Below, one piece after another: positions 24,757 through 37,034 of a stretch of DNA of 64,000 nucleotides. Position 1 is the stretch's first letter, and each line of letters starts with the position of its first letter. Both the position numbers and the translations under genes were made by a program. The stretch comes from Macrothele yani (Eukaryota > Arthropoda > Arachnida > Araneae > Macrothelidae), in contig CM077025.1 in NCBI GenBank assembly GCA_039090855.1, positions 99,552,489-99,616,488 of the forward strand, in the 5' to 3' direction. The notes beneath the pieces are model-generated. The model made no database searches. It saw nothing but the letters and a program-made list of their open reading frames with translations, and was not told the DNA's origin.

Positions 24757-24957
24757 CTGTATGTGGCCATTATATGCAGCATGGTGCAAGCTAGTTCTTC
24801 CTGCCCTGTCTGAAATATTGAGATTGTTTTGCAAAGGCATAATGTACCTAGCACACAGTAAAGCATTGTTGGCAGCAGCAACATGTAATGGAGTCTGCCA
24901 GTTTTTATCTCTAGCATTAACATCTGCTTCATGTCTCAAAAGCACTTGAACACAGTC
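24757..24957 (-). CDS. ANKRD28/44/52-like: Ankyrin exon (second recognised), PP6 ankyrin subunit homolog
   Basis: The 201-bp exon encodes 67 residues from [20 protein letters not shown] to AAYNGHIQ, about two ankyrin repeats. The stretch [18 protein letters not shown] and the downstream [13 protein letters not shown] match the ANKRD28/44/52 family almost residue for residue. In gene direction the acceptor is TTTTGCTTTGTAG and the donor is CAG|GTAAAC at 24757/24756. Both junctions are phase 0 and join cleanly to the exons at 42407 and 17077. The upstream intron is 17,449 bp and the downstream one 7,679 bp. Confidence 0.95.
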
Positions 24958-25157
24958 CTACAAAGCAAAAGGGAAGTTACTATATATATTTAACAAATTT
25001 CATGGAAAGAAATAATGCACTGATTGATCAGCTCATATGGGAATTTCAAGAATAAAGAGCTATTTTTAACACACATTTCAATGTTAGAAAATTATTAATG
25101 GTTTAAAAACTTTCCACTGTATGTCAACAATTAAATCTTCATTGAAATCAATTACCA

Positions 25158-25309
25158 TATCAAACTTCTAATATGGGAATTTTCTACTAGGAAATACTTC
25201 ATTTTAATCGCAGATTTTTGGAGAAAACTCTTCTCCTTCTTCAAGAAAATTTGCAATTAAAACAAAGTATTTTCTTTTAATAGAAATTCCCATATTAGAA
25301 GTTTGATTA
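25158..25309. repeat. ~150-bp palindromic element (MITE-like)
   Basis: Arms 25158-25203 and 25264-25309 are near reverse complements (TTCTAATATGGGAATTT). The interior also folds (TTTTAATCGCAGATTTT with AAAATTTGCAATTAAAA), so almost the whole unit is one hairpin. A partial relative lies at 23795-23870. Confidence 0.75.
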
Positions 25310-25349
25310 ACAATAATTTGTCATCATAGAAGCTCATCCGTGGTGACGT

Positions 25350-26289
25350 GTGACGTCTTGTGGCGTTTTGAGAAATTGCTTGGGTGCCAGTAAGAAACCC
25401 ACTAAAGAAGAGTTGAACCAGTTCACAGACTGCTTATCATCTCAATATCCATCTATTAAGTTCTCCATGGAATTTGAAAAGAGTTATACCTTACCATTTT
25501 TGGATTTTTATTTAAAACGAGACCCTCATAGACAAACTGTTCAATATTCAGTGTATCAAAAACCTACATCCTCTACCATCATGATTCCATCTCAATCATC
25601 TCATCCATTAAACCAAAAACTCACATCCATCCAATTCCAAGTACGACGAGCATTTAGCCACTCATCTACAGTAACATTACGAAATCAAGAAATAGCCAAA
25701 ATTAAAATATCTGCATCTCATCATGGCTACTCAGATGACATTGTTAATTCTATAGTAAAGAAAATAAATTGCACATTAGATACCACATTAATAAAAGATC
25801 ATAGACCAGTTAAATATGTGGGATCACTTCCATACATTCCCAGCATCATCAATATACTCAAAAACGTTTGTCATCGTCACAATATTGGCTTCGGTGTACG
25901 AACACACAATGTACTTTCAGGAATAAAGAATGATAGAGACGTTGTTCCTTTGGACAACCGATATGGAGTATATGTCATCCCAATGAAGATAATAGACATT
26001 CAAGATGAAGATCGTATATATGTTGGATCTACACTTTGCTCATTAAAAACTCATTTAAAAGAGCACCAATATAACATAAAGACAAACTCATCAAGGACTT
26101 CCCTATCAAGGCTATGATGCAAAGGACCTCATTACCCATGTTGGAACGAAGCCAACATCCTCGCCACGCCCTACTCAAAAGCATCAATCCTACTACTAGA
26201 AAGTCTATTTATTCACAAATATGGTGAAGTATGCTGCAATGATGATACTCCTTGTCACATCCCTTTACCTTGGAAAACGGTGCTTAATT
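25350..26289 (+). pseudogene. PLE reverse transcriptase C-terminus plus GIY-YIG endonuclease
   Basis: Penelope proteins copy their RNA into DNA and use a GIY-YIG nuclease for integration. The frame 25350-26117 starts just after where the RT catalytic YxDD box should be, and shows YPSIKFSMEFEKSYTLPFLD and SVYQKPTSST (RT thumb signatures of PLEs), SLPYIPSI, then GVYVIPM and RIYVGSTLCSLKTHLKEH (the GIY-YIG core). A frameshift near 26110 moves the tail (HYPCWNEANILATPYSKAS, ending about 26289) into another frame. It lacks an RT active site and is inactive. The family call is firm; the subfamily is not determined. Confidence 0.85.
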
Positions 26290-26484
26290 AGTTATAACAT
26301 ACAGAGACTTACACCAATTATTTCCTTCAAACACAGTTTTTAATACGTTGCTTGACACGTAATATATTTATCGATGTTAACAAACTTTTCACGAGATATG
26401 ATGTCCATCACGAGCAGGTCACAATATCAAAAAAACCACATAACATTAATGTATTTAAATCATGCTCAGTTCCATTCTGCTAAT

Positions 26485-26529
26485 AACATCTGAAGATGGG
26501 TCCGTTGCGGGCCTGAAAGTTCTAATGTT
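26485..26529 (+). ncRNA. Hammerhead ribozyme candidate (minimal type I) of PLE 1
   Basis: Stem I AACAU (26485-26489) pairs with AUGUU (26525-26529). The core CUGAAGA is at 26490-26496, stem II GGGUCC/GGGCCU closes around GUUGC, GAAA is at 26515-26518, the short stem III is AGUUCU and the cleavage triplet CUA is at 26522-26524. All invariant core bases are present. Hammerheads with very short stem III are known from Penelope-like elements, and this one lies on the same strand about 195 nt after the PLE reading frame. Confidence 0.78.
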
Positions 26530-26530
26530 T

Positions 26531-28239
26531 TCTATATGAATTTAATAATTAAATTCATCTTATTAAATCATCTAAACAGTCAAATGTGTTATTTGAATCT
26601 GTTATTAGAATAATGATTGTGTAAAGACGGCAGAAATCAACATAGAAAGTCAACGTAAACACGAAATGAACATTTACTTAGTACTTACACAGGCAGAGAC
26701 TACAATAAAGTGTACGAGAAAAAATGCTTTCACATAGTTCAGGAATCATACATAAATCATTCAGCACACAATGGTTGCTTCACTATTTAAACTGCTACTT
26801 CAATCTATGATTATTTAATTTTTCTGCAAAACCGAAATATGTTTTCAAAATTCACGAACATGGCAGCATTACTAAATTTTTCAAACATCAATTTCAGCAT
26901 CAGTGCTTTCTTAAAACTTGAGATACACATTTTTGTGCATTAAACATTTTGAATATAGACACTTTAAATGGCAATGCAAAAGAAGAATAAAAAGTTTATA
27001 TTTTTTAACTTAAAACAAGTGGGCTTCTCATTAGTTATCTTAAAAGATAAATTTTCCTGGGCATCCAGCTTTTACTACCACCTGGGCAGGTAAGTAATTT
27101 CAGCACATGCCCAGCTGAGTATATAACTTTTCAGATATTTTTCAAATCCTGGTACTCCATGTCATGTGTGCTATAGCACAGTATCAACATGACCCTTTAT
27201 CCCAATAATGCACTACAACATCCATTACACACAGATTTTAGTCATGCAATCACAAATTCTTTTATCATCCAACATGCCAACTTGCGATCTGAAAATAATT
27301 CCTTTTGCCATCGCTTTTAGGAATAATACAAAGTCAAGCAATTTTGTATTATATGCTAATACAAATAGCATGGTTGATGTTCTTGCTCTTAATTGGCCTT
27401 TGCCAGTTACTTTATCTATACAGATTTTGCACCTTTGGCATTGGACATCACGTTAGACACTGGTCGAAATGCAAACAAAAATACATTTTCCTAATTCTAT
27501 GAAACCATTGGTCCAGGCTGTCCATATTACAAAAAAAAAAATGCTTTTTATTATTAAGACTGACAATGTAATGCGTGATTTGAAAACTTACATAATATTG
27601 AGGCATGAATTATATTTAATACTTCCTTCCCAATAGTTTTTTTTTCTTCTTATAAATATACTTTCTTTACTTTTTATGTTGATGAATTTTAACAACTTCA
27701 CATCCACTTTTTGTTGCCTTTCCTATCTCAACAACTTTTTTGGTGAACTTGCATTTAATTCCTCCTTAAAGTATTTCTTTCACCTCACATTAATTTCACT
27801 GACACGAAATAGTATTCCAGCTTTACAGTTGTTAATTTTCCAATGTGGTTTACAACTGCTAGTTTAAAAATGAAAAATAACAGCTGATTTTTTAATATTT
27901 ACATTATAACTGCATCTCACCAATTTGCTTGATTTAGCTACAGCTGTTTCTCATTTTTCAACATAATTCTTTTTCCAACAAGAAAATTTAAGCATAAAAT
28001 ATTACACATATGTTCATATTAGAAATTCATGAGTATGGTATGTGTGACCATATACAGCAGAATCTGTGTTCAATATTTTAACAGCCTGGCAGTAGAAGGT
28101 GCCAGCATGGCAACTACTGACTGTTGGGTCAATCATCACTCACTCCAACAATCTCCAAGAACATATTGAAAGAAAAAACAGAGATCTATTTTTTCTTTCA
28201 TACAGATAAGTAACTTCCTTTCTTATGGCACAAAGCAAA
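26531..28239. other. Intron sequence without recognised features
   Basis: AT-rich, no coding support on either strand. The first part (to about 26590) may still be the PLE 3' region. Confidence 0.45.
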
Positions 28240-28250
28240 ATAATAATAAC

Positions 28251-28284
<34 letters not shown>
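28240..28284 (+). repeat. (AAT)n microsatellite at LINE 5' junction
   Basis: About 14 AAT units with one AAC interruption run directly into the GC-richer 5' sequence of the R4-like LINE (ACCCCACCGAGGG). It probably represents the insertion target. Confidence 0.95.
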
Positions 28285-28287
<3 letters not shown>

Positions 28288-28418
28288 CCCCACCGAGGGT
28301 GCCACCTTGTTGCGGTGGTGAGGCTTGTGTGTTCCGATGAGGTTGAGAGCTATGCTGGCGGTAGTATAGCTACCAGTAGGGAAACCCAAGCCAGACTAAG
28401 AGTACCCAACAACCATCA

Positions 28419-28985
28419 ATGATGATGAGAAGAAAGAAAAATAATTTCATACCGAATCGGTCGTCGCCCGGGTCAACAAGGACCGCGTCAGGTGCTTTGG
28501 TTCCTGGACACCTGTCGACAAATGGGCTTCAGGGCTCAGCAGATTCTGTTGAGGAACCAGGACAGGCTGCTGCAATGCTACTGGAACAAAAGAAACGGAA
28601 AACTTGGACAGTTGCTGAAAATCGAGAAATCATGAAATGCTTTTACCAGGCAAATCCATCAGCCCGCGGTTTTCAAAAAAGAATGATGCAAATTTGGAAA
28701 GGAAAACATCCAGACAGTGGAATAACAGAACAAAGAATAATGAATCAAAGAAGGTTTATCATCAGGAACAAGGTACTTACAGAACTGGAATTGCAAAAGA
28801 TATAGAAATTGGCAAAAGAAGGACCAACACAAAATAAGGACCATGTTGTGGAGAGCTGGTAAATCCTGAAGATCAAGTAGCAGAAAATATTTTACCTGAA
28901 GAACAATCTGTGAAACAACATGACAACCATACATACATATCACTAAGCTGTTCTCTGAGATTCAGAGGTTAGCTCCAAAAAGAAA
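28419..28985 (+). pseudogene. R4-like LINE protein, N-terminal part (copy 1)
   Basis: The open frame 28419-28805 encodes 128 residues from MMMRRKKNNFIPNRSSPGS to LELQKI. It has a basic, tryptophan-containing stretch (KKRKTWTVAENREIMKCFY) that looks like a Myb/SANT-type DNA-binding segment, as in other REL-type LINEs. The frame then shifts and continues to about 28985 (PEEQSVKQHDNHT, then SEIQRLAPKRNTNFQ), where the antisense LINE interrupts it. The continuation after the insertion is at about 31690. The DNA-binding role is inferred from family knowledge. Confidence 0.65.
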
Positions 28986-28989
28986 TACA

Positions 28990-31680
28990 AACTTCCAGAT
29001 ATTTTTACTTATTGTTGTCGTATCAAACTTCGCCATTTACAGCGATCTTGACATACAACTCGTGCTTCACTGATATCCATTACACGCCGTACACAAGATC
29101 TTTTATACTTCATACTCATAATCTTTTTCTCATGCAGACACTCCTGAATCTGATCCACCCATGTCTTCCTTGGCCTTCCTCTGCCTTTCCTTTCTGCCAC
29201 TTGGGTTGAAAATATTTTCTTAGTAAGCATTTCATCACTCATTCTTTCAACATGGCCAAACCACCGAAGCATATCGGTCTCCACCTTGCTAACAACATTT
29301 TGCTTTACATCACACAACTGCAATACATCTTCATTCCTCACACAATCAGATCGTGTTTTGCCACAAACCCCACATAAGTAACGCATTTCTCCAGCACACA
29401 AACGACTCTTATGTTTCTTCTGCAGTACAGGTTTCACTGCCATACATCAGAGTAGGAACAATTACTGTTTCATACACAGCCATGTGGGACTCTCTATAGA
29501 ACCCATCATTCCTGTGAAAACCTCCCAGAGCAGCTATGACTTTCAAAGAAGAATTCACTCACCTACTGATTTCACCATCCAACTTGTTCTCTCTGTCAAA
29601 CATGCTTCCTAAATATACAAACTCACTCACCTGGTCAATCACAGTGCCATTTATACTTACATTACATTCAGTGCTACCCATTCCTCTCTCAAACACCATA
29701 ACTTTGGTTTTTCCCTTATTTATACTCAGTTTGAATTTCATGCAAACTTTGTGCATCCGAAGTCAACATACTCTGCAACTCACTTTTGCTCTCTGCCAAC
29801 AGGACAGTGTCATCAGCATACAGCAATCTGCACACACACGGATATCACCAAGACATAAACCACTATTATCTATTTTGGCATCACGCATGCATGCATCCAT
29901 AAATATATTAAACAGCCATGGTGACATTACACAACCTTGTCTAACTCCTGCACCAATGGAAAACCATTTTGATAAAACACCATTCACTCGTACACAAGCT
30001 CTACTACCAGCATACATGGCTTTTACACTATTAAGTAGATTCCCAGCAACACCATATTCATTCAATACCTTCCACAAAAGTGTCCTATTCACTCGGTCAT
30101 AAGCTTTTTCTAAATCTATGAAGGCAGTAAAAACTTTCTTCCCAACAGCCAGATACTTTTCAATCATCTTGCGTAATGCAAAAATCTGGTTAGTGCAGCC
30201 TTTACCAGGCATAAAACCACTCTGAACATCCCACACTTTCTCTGATGTAAGACCCCGTACTTTTTCAATAACAACCTTTCCAAACACTTTCCCTGGCACA
30301 CTCAGTAGGCTAATACCGTGATAGTTCTTGCATTCAGTCTGATCACCTTTTCCCTTATACAAGGGAACAATAATAGCATCCTTCCAATCCCGAGGGACCA
30401 TTCCTAACTCCCAATACAACTGGCAAATTTCAGTTAACCAGTCAATTATAGAGTCACCACCATACTTCAACATCTCTGCAGTTATGCCATCAACTCCTGG
30501 AGCCTTACCATTCTGAAGAGATTTTAGAGCTTTACACACTTCTTCTCTTGAGATCCCTCCTGTGCTTTCATCCCTCATTGTGACATCATCTGCATCTGTC
30601 TCAGAATCATTTTCACTCTCCTGATCTAATAACTCACAGAAGTATTCACCCCATCTGTCACTTAACTCATTGGGCTCCCATATCATTTCCCCAATCTCAT
30701 TCTTCACACAACTTACAACTTTGTTTCCCCTATTTTTCCTGAGTCTCGTGTACTTCCAGAAGGACTTTCTATCTATCCAAAAAGCCAGTTCATGCCTTTC
30801 CACTTTCTCCTTCCTATCTTTTGCCTTACTGTGGCAAACCAGCTTAGCAGCTTCACGCTTCTTACAGCGATATTCATCCACAGAGACTCTACCTTGCAAC
30901 ATCCCCAAATAGGCTTCCTTCTTTTTTCTTTACTGCCTCATCAATCTCACTATTCCACCAAGCATCACCTCTATTGTTACCCACTATTGTGGTGCCACAG
31001 ACCTCTTTAGCAGCAGTGACAACACAGTTCTTAAAACATTCCCACTTCTTTTCTACATCCCTCTCACAAGATTTCAGATCCTTCAGTCGTTCTCTGAGTA
31101 AGTCAGAATACCGCTGATGATCTTCAAGGAGCCTATCAACCTTTATTCTTTCTATCCTGGGTCTCTTCCTATTCGTTTTCCTCCAACCAACATTAAGTTT
31201 CACTCATGACACTACCAAGTAATGATCAGAACCAACATCCGCACCTCTCATCACACGGGTGTCAACAACTAAGTGTTTCAAACGCTGATCGTAAACAACA
31301 AAATCTATCACACTCTTTTGACCGAGAGTACGATTTTCCCAAGTATATGTGTGTATATACTTGTGGTTGAAAAATGTATTAGATACACACAAATCATTCT
31401 CAATGCAGAGTTCAATTAATCTTTCACCATTATCATTCACACAAGGATCATTAAACTTACCCAGAACATTGTCAGAAATTTCATTCTGCACACCTACTCT
31501 AGCAATGAAATCCCCTGCTATTATAACTTTTTCTTTAGCACCAAACTGGCTCAAAACAGTTTTTAGCTCATTCCAGAAATCTTCTTTCTTATCAGAAGGT
31601 TCCGAGTCACAAGGAGCATACACTACAACAATTACAATTCTCTGAAGTTTCACTTTCAAACGAATCCAGAGAATTATCTC
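28990..31680 (-). mobile_element. APE-type LINE, 5' truncated, antisense inside R4 copy 1
   Basis: A minus-strand LINE runs from a start inside the endonuclease domain (31659) to a 3' end near 28995 with a GACAACAATAAG-like tail. It interrupts the R4 reading region, so it inserted later. The boundaries are estimates. Confidence 0.8.
29009..31659 (-). pseudogene. APE endonuclease + reverse transcriptase pseudogene
   Basis: LINE replicase remnants in gene order: endonuclease 31659-31204 (VIVVVYAPCD, IIAGDFIARVG, KSVIDFVVYD, GADVGSDHYLV), a linker 31203-30909, then a long RT frame 30908-29763. The RT frame holds NGKAPGVDGITAEMLKYGG, NYHGISLLSVPGKVFGKV, FIDLEKAYDRVNR and GVRQGCVMSPWLFN. The YADD active site is readable at 29820-29809 after a frameshift. 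The C-terminal part 29443-29009 contains RWFGHVERMSDEML and GRGRPRKTWVDQIQE. At least three frame changes separate the pieces. The first part of the endonuclease is missing. The clade is RTE-like or CR1/Jockey-like; I cannot decide by eye. Confidence 0.82.
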
Positions 31681-31689
31681 CTAAAAGAG

Positions 31690-34510
31690 AAATTTTTAAT
31701 CCATATGATGCAAGGTGAGGAACCACAAAGACTTCCTATAATTCACCAAATACGAAGCAAACAAGTGAAACATTTGTTAAAAACTGCAAATGATGTTGTG
31801 GACAAAATTCCAACTCATACTTTAAAGGAAACAAACTAGCTCATGTACAGTACAGCTGCCATAGTAACCATGGAACTTGGTTACAAGATGCCAAAGAAAA
31901 AAATGCCTGGCACTCCTGAGTGGAAAATTCGGCTACAAAATAAAATAAATAAACTCTGTAGTGACATAGGTAACTTAAAATGCCTGAAAGATGGGAAGCT
32001 TAAAAGTAGAAAAATAAAAGATGGACTCTGCAAAACATACGACCTGGAAAGAAAAAGAATTGTTGAAATTATGGAAGAATTAAAACCGAGTAACAGCTAC
32101 TGCAAAGAAAATTGAAAGATATGACGGACGCATAAAACAGTACAAAGAAAATGCGCAATTTCGGAATCAGCAACAAGTATTTTATAAATCATTGAGACAA
32201 AAGGCAATCCAAATAAACATCAGCCCATGCAAGAAAGATGCCTTGACATTTTGGAAAGGAATTTGAGAAAGCCCAGTTGAACATAATAAAAATGCCTTGT
32301 GGATCAACGATGTCCGTAAAGATTTGAAAGGAATACACATGGATAATCTGATGATAACAACTGATATGATTGCACAGCAAGTAAAGAATGTGAAAGCCTG
32401 GAGTGCTCCTGGGCCAGATGAACTGCATGGATTTTGGTTGAAGTATCTTACAAGTCTTCATCAACGAATAGCTATGCAATTCAATATAATGCTACAGAAT
32501 TCTGCCACAGAAGATTGGATGACAACAGGTCGCACATTCCTTATAATGAAAGATCAAGAAAAAGGGAATGAACCTACTAACTATTGTCCAATTACATGCC
32601 TCCCAACAACATTCAAACTTTTCACAAGAGTACTAACAAGATCAATATATGACTACTTATGGGGAAACAATTTGTACCCAATAGAACAGAAGGGGAACTT
32701 CAAAAGGTCAAGAGGCACAAAAGACCAGCTACTAATTGACAAAATGGTACTAAAAAACTCCAAAAGAAGAAAAACGAATTTGAATATGGCATGGATAGAT
32801 TATAAAAAGGCCTTTGACTCATTGCCCCACAGCTGGATTAACACTTGTTTGGAACTATTTGGAGTTAGCAAAAACATCTGCCGATTCCTCAAAGAAAATA
32901 TGAAAAACTGGAAAACAGTTTTACATGCATATGGTGAAAAACTTGGAGAAGTTAATATCAAGAGAGGCATATTTCAAGGGGATTCTTTGTCGCTTTTATT
33001 GTTGAATATCTCTTTAATTCCATTGTCAATGATTTTGAACAAAACAAAAATGGGCTACCACATTTCGGACCGACATGGAAAAATAAACCATCTGCTGTAC
33101 ATGGATGACCTTAAATTGTATACAAAAAGTTCCGCCGAACTTGAAACATTGCTGCATACAGTGCAAATATTTAGTGATGGTATACAGATGGAATTTGGAC
33201 TGGAAAAATGTTCAGTACTATCCATGCGCCGGGGAAAAGTTCAGAATACAGATGGAATAGAACTAGAAAATGGTAACATAATGAAATCATTGTCAGATAA
33301 TGAAAATTATAAATACCTTGAAATTCTTGAATCATATAACATCTTACGTACAAAAGTCAAAGATCTGACTCAGAGTGAGTATATCAAGAGAGTAAGAAAA
33401 ATATTGAAATCAAAACTAAATGGTGGAAATACAATCAAAGCCATAAATACATGGGCGATTCCAGTAATTAGATAACCAGCTGGAATAATTGATTGGACTC
33501 AAAGTGAATTGGAAATACTGGATCGGAAAACTCAAAAGTTATTGAACATGCATCATGCACTCCATCCAAAAAGTGATGTTGACAGATTGTATTTACCTCA
33601 AAAGATTGGAGGCAGAGGGCTACTACAAGTACAACAGGTAGTAGAGGAAGAAAAAAGAAGCCTGAATGATTACATCAACAGAAGCAAAGAAAAGCTACTT
33701 CAGGCAGTGAATAATGAAAATATCTTTAAAACAACAGAAAACAAGGCTGAATAAAAACAGTTTGAAAGCAGATTAGACGGCTGGAAGAACAAGCCACTGC
33801 ATGGACAATTTCTAAAGAATATTGATGGAAAAAGTGACAACAACTTGACTTGGGCATGGCTGAAATCGAATTCCATCAAGAAAGAAACTTAAGGTCTGAT
33901 TTTTGCTGCACAAGAACAGGCACTGCAAACAAATGTTATGAAGGCTAAAATCCAGAAAGTCAGCGATAATCCAAAGTGTCGACTTTGTCAAGAAAAAGAT
34001 GAAACTGAGTCGCATCTAATATGTGAATGTAGCAAAATTGCACAGACAGATTACAAAGTTAGACATGACAGGGTTGCAAAATTGATTCACTGGTCATTAT
34101 GCAAAAAGCACAATCTGCCAGCATCGAAAAACTCATGGGAACACAAGGCTGAGAAAGTCATAGAAAATGATTAAGTCAAGATCTTGTGGGATTTCAGAAT
34201 TCAAACCGATCGACACATAGAGCATAATACACCAGACATAACAGTCATAGAAAATCGGAAAGTCTGGCTAATTGATATAGCGATCCCTGGAGATGCCAGA
34301 GTCAATGAAAAAGAATTGGAAAAAATGACTAAATATAGAGACCTGGACATAGAAGTTACCCGGTTATGGACTAAACACACAACAGTAGTCCCCATTGTCA
34401 TTGGGGCACTTGGAACAATGTCAAAAATTTTTAGGAATCACTTTGAAAAATTGCAGCTTTCTGATATACCACCTACAGAACTGCAGAAGACAGCTTTACT
34501 TGGGACATAA
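31690..34510 (+). pseudogene. R4-like LINE protein, RT and REL endonuclease (copy 1)
   Basis: The protein continues after the antisense insertion: 31690-32115 (PEWKIRLQNKINKLCSDIG), then RT at 32297-33475 with KAWSAPGPDELHGFWLKYL, WIDYKKAFDSLPHSW, GIFQGDSLSLLL and YMDD at 33098-33109. After a stop at about 33472 the thumb continues (33509-33754). A CCHC-like knuckle CRLCQEKDETESHLICEC begins near 33978. The final frame 34184-34510 has the restriction-like endonuclease pattern with TPDITVIENRKVWLIDIAIP, where PD, D and K fit a PD-(D/E)XK site. Frame breaks occur near 32115, 33475, 33754, 33890 and 34174, so it is dead. These elements reverse-transcribe at a specifically nicked target. Confidence 0.82.
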
Positions 34511-34660
34511 TATATTTTACGCCAATTCTTGACTGATACCTAGGTCCCCGGTGGAAACTCGTATTAGTTCAACAATACCAGTCAATAATTATTTGCTGTT
34601 TATTTTGTTTGTCATAGGCTGTGATTCGTATATTTCAAATAAAGAAATTAATAATAATTA

Positions 34661-36485
34661 TAACAACAATTGACTCATTGCACCACAGTTGGATTAACAC
34701 TTGTTTGGAACTATTTGGAGTTAGCAAGAACATCTGCCGATTCCTCAAAGAAAGTATGAAAAACTGGAAAACAGTCTTACATGCATATGGTGAAGAACTC
34801 GGAGAAGTAATATCAAGAAAGGCATATTTCAAGGGGATTCTTTGTCGCCTTTATTGTTCAATATCTCTTTAATTCCATTGTCAATGATTTTGAACAAAAC
34901 AAAAATGGGCTACCACATTTCGGACCAACATGGATGACCTTAAATTGTATGCAAAACGTTCCGTCGAACTTGAAACATTGCATACAGTGAAAATATTTAG
35001 TGATGATATACAAATGGAATTTGGACTGGAAAAATGCGCAATACTATCCATGTGCTGGGGAAAAGTCCAGAATATAGATGGAATAGAACTGGAAAATGGT
35101 AATTAAATCATTGTTAGATAATGAAAATTATAAATACCTTGGAATTCTTGAATCAGATAACATCTTACATACAAAAGTCAAAGGTCTGACTCAGAGTGAG
35201 TATATCAAGAGAGTAAGATAAATATTGAAATCAAAACTAAATGGTGGAAATGCAATCAGAGCCATAAATACGTGGGCTATTCCAGTAATCAGATACCCAG
35301 CTGGAATAATTGATTGGACCCAAAGTGAATTAGAAATACTGGATCGGAAAACTCGAAAGTTTTTGATCATGCATCATGCACTGCATCCAAAAAGTGATGT
35401 TGACAGATTGTATTTACCTCAAAAGATTGGAGGCAGAGGGCTACTACTACAAGTACAACAGGTAGCAGATGAAGAAAAAGAAGCCTGAATGATTACATCA
35501 ACAGAAGTAGAGAAAAGCTACTTCAGGCAGTGAAAAATGAAAATATCTTAAAAACAACAGAAAATAAGGCTGAATACAAGAGAAAGCAGTTTGAAAGCAG
35601 ATTAGATGGCTAGAAGAACAAGCCACTGCATGGACAATTTCTAAAGAATATTGATGGAAAAAGTGACAACTTGACTTGGGCATGGCTGAAATTGTGTTCC
35701 ATCAAAAAAGAAACAGAAGGTCTGATTTTTGCTGTACAAGAACAGGCACTGCAAACAAATGTTATGAAGGCTAAAATCCAGAAAGTCAGTGATAATCCAA
35801 AGTATTGACTTCGTCAAGAAAAAGATGAAACTGTGTCTCATCTTATATGTGAATGTAGCAAAATATCCCAGACAGATTACAAAGCTAGACATGACAGGGT
35901 TGCAAAATTGATTCACTGGTCATTATGCAGAAAGCACAGTCTGCCAGCATCGAAAAATTCATGGGAACATCAGGCTGAGGAAGTCATAGAAAATGATTAA
36001 GTCAAGATCTCGTGGGATTTCAGAATTCAAACTGAGCGACACATAGAACATAATACACCAGACATAACAGTCATAGAAAATCGGAAAGTCTGGATAATTG
36101 ATATAGCGATCCCTGGAGATGCCAGATTCGTTGAAAAGAACTGGAAAAAATGACTAAATATAGAGACTTGGCCATAGAAATTACCCAGTTATGGACTAAA
36201 CACACAACGGTAGTCCCCATTGTCATCGGGGCACTTGGAACAATGTCAAAAAATTTATGAACCATTTTGAAAAATTGCAGCTTTCTGATATACCACCTAC
36301 AAACTGCAGAAGACAGCTTTACTTGGGACATCATATATTTTAAGCCGATTCTTGACTGATACCTAGGTCTCCGGTGGAAACTTGTATCAGTTAAACAATA
36401 CCAGTCAATGATAATTTGTTGTTTATTTTGTTTGTCACAGGCTGTGATTCGTATATTTTGAATACAGAAAATAATAATAACAATA
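34661..36485 (+). mobile_element. R4-like LINE, copy 2 (5' truncated, in tandem)
   Basis: Directly after the TAA-rich tail of copy 1, a second copy begins inside RT at TTGACTCATTGCACC, which corresponds to 32814 of copy 1. It runs through RT, zinc knuckle and endonuclease to a (AATAATAATAAC) tail at 36468-36485. Visible damage includes loss of about two dozen bases before the MDD active site (about 34930), frameshifts near 35105 and 35220, a stop at 35485, and a Cys codon lost in the zinc knuckle (about 35804). It is about 90% similar to copy 1 by eye. Confidence 0.87.
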
Positions 36486-37034
36486 TGTAGTATGGCAGCA
36501 AAGGAGATATTTGGTTAAAATCTGGGGGACAGAGGGACACAAGTTTGAACCACAAAAGATAAAGATTTGCAAAAAATTAATATTATAAATCACAGAAGAA
36601 CAGGGACATCATAAGTTAACTGCAGATGTTGGTACAAATGTTAAATGGCAACAAGCATGGTGTAACTGAAGAAAGTACTATGCACTTAAACATTGTTATA
36701 GAGAAATCATAAAATAGAGCATCATATCGAATGCTACAACCATTTCATCATGAAAGTATTTTGCATTACAGTGACTTTTCTTTTCAGTTTTTACTGGGAA
36801 AGTTTATAGTTTGTCTTGTTCTGAAACAAAAGTGTCATTGCCTTTAGGTTCTACACATAGGAGTAAATAAAATAGCAATAAAAAAAACTAACAAAAACTT
36901 CCCCATCAGATTTGCAAGTTTACAGAAGCGTCTTTAAAATGTTATAACCTAATTTTGTGCTGGCTTGCATCATATTACACAAAGTAACAAATCACATGTA
37001 ACTAATCTGTGAAAACACAACATAGGTATATTCA
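36486..37034. other. Intron sequence without recognised features
   Basis: AT-rich; nothing supported. Confidence 0.5.

Larger units (their letters stand above)
25328..26530 (+). mobile_element. Penelope-like element 1, 5' truncated
   Basis: Contains the end of a PLE reverse transcriptase, the linker and a GIY-YIG endonuclease domain, then about 195 nt of 3' sequence ending in a hammerhead-type motif at 26485-26529. The 5' part, including most of the RT, is missing. Exact ends and target duplication were not resolved. Confidence 0.8.
28285..34660 (+). mobile_element. R4/Dong-like LINE, copy 1 (near full length, decayed)
   Basis: The element starts after the TAA tract with a structured leader (CCACCTTGTTGCGGTGG hairpin), then an open N-terminal region, RT, zinc knuckle and restriction-like endonuclease, and ends in a TAA-rich tail near 34635-34670. 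An antisense LINE is inserted at about 28990-31680. I assign it to the R4/Dong group from domain order (C-terminal REL endonuclease, one frame) and TAA-tract location. R2 or another REL-type clade is possible. Confidence 0.78.

Noticed and set aside
28225..28422. Isoleucine-rich open frame
   Set aside because: It is a translation of the (AAT)n microsatellite.
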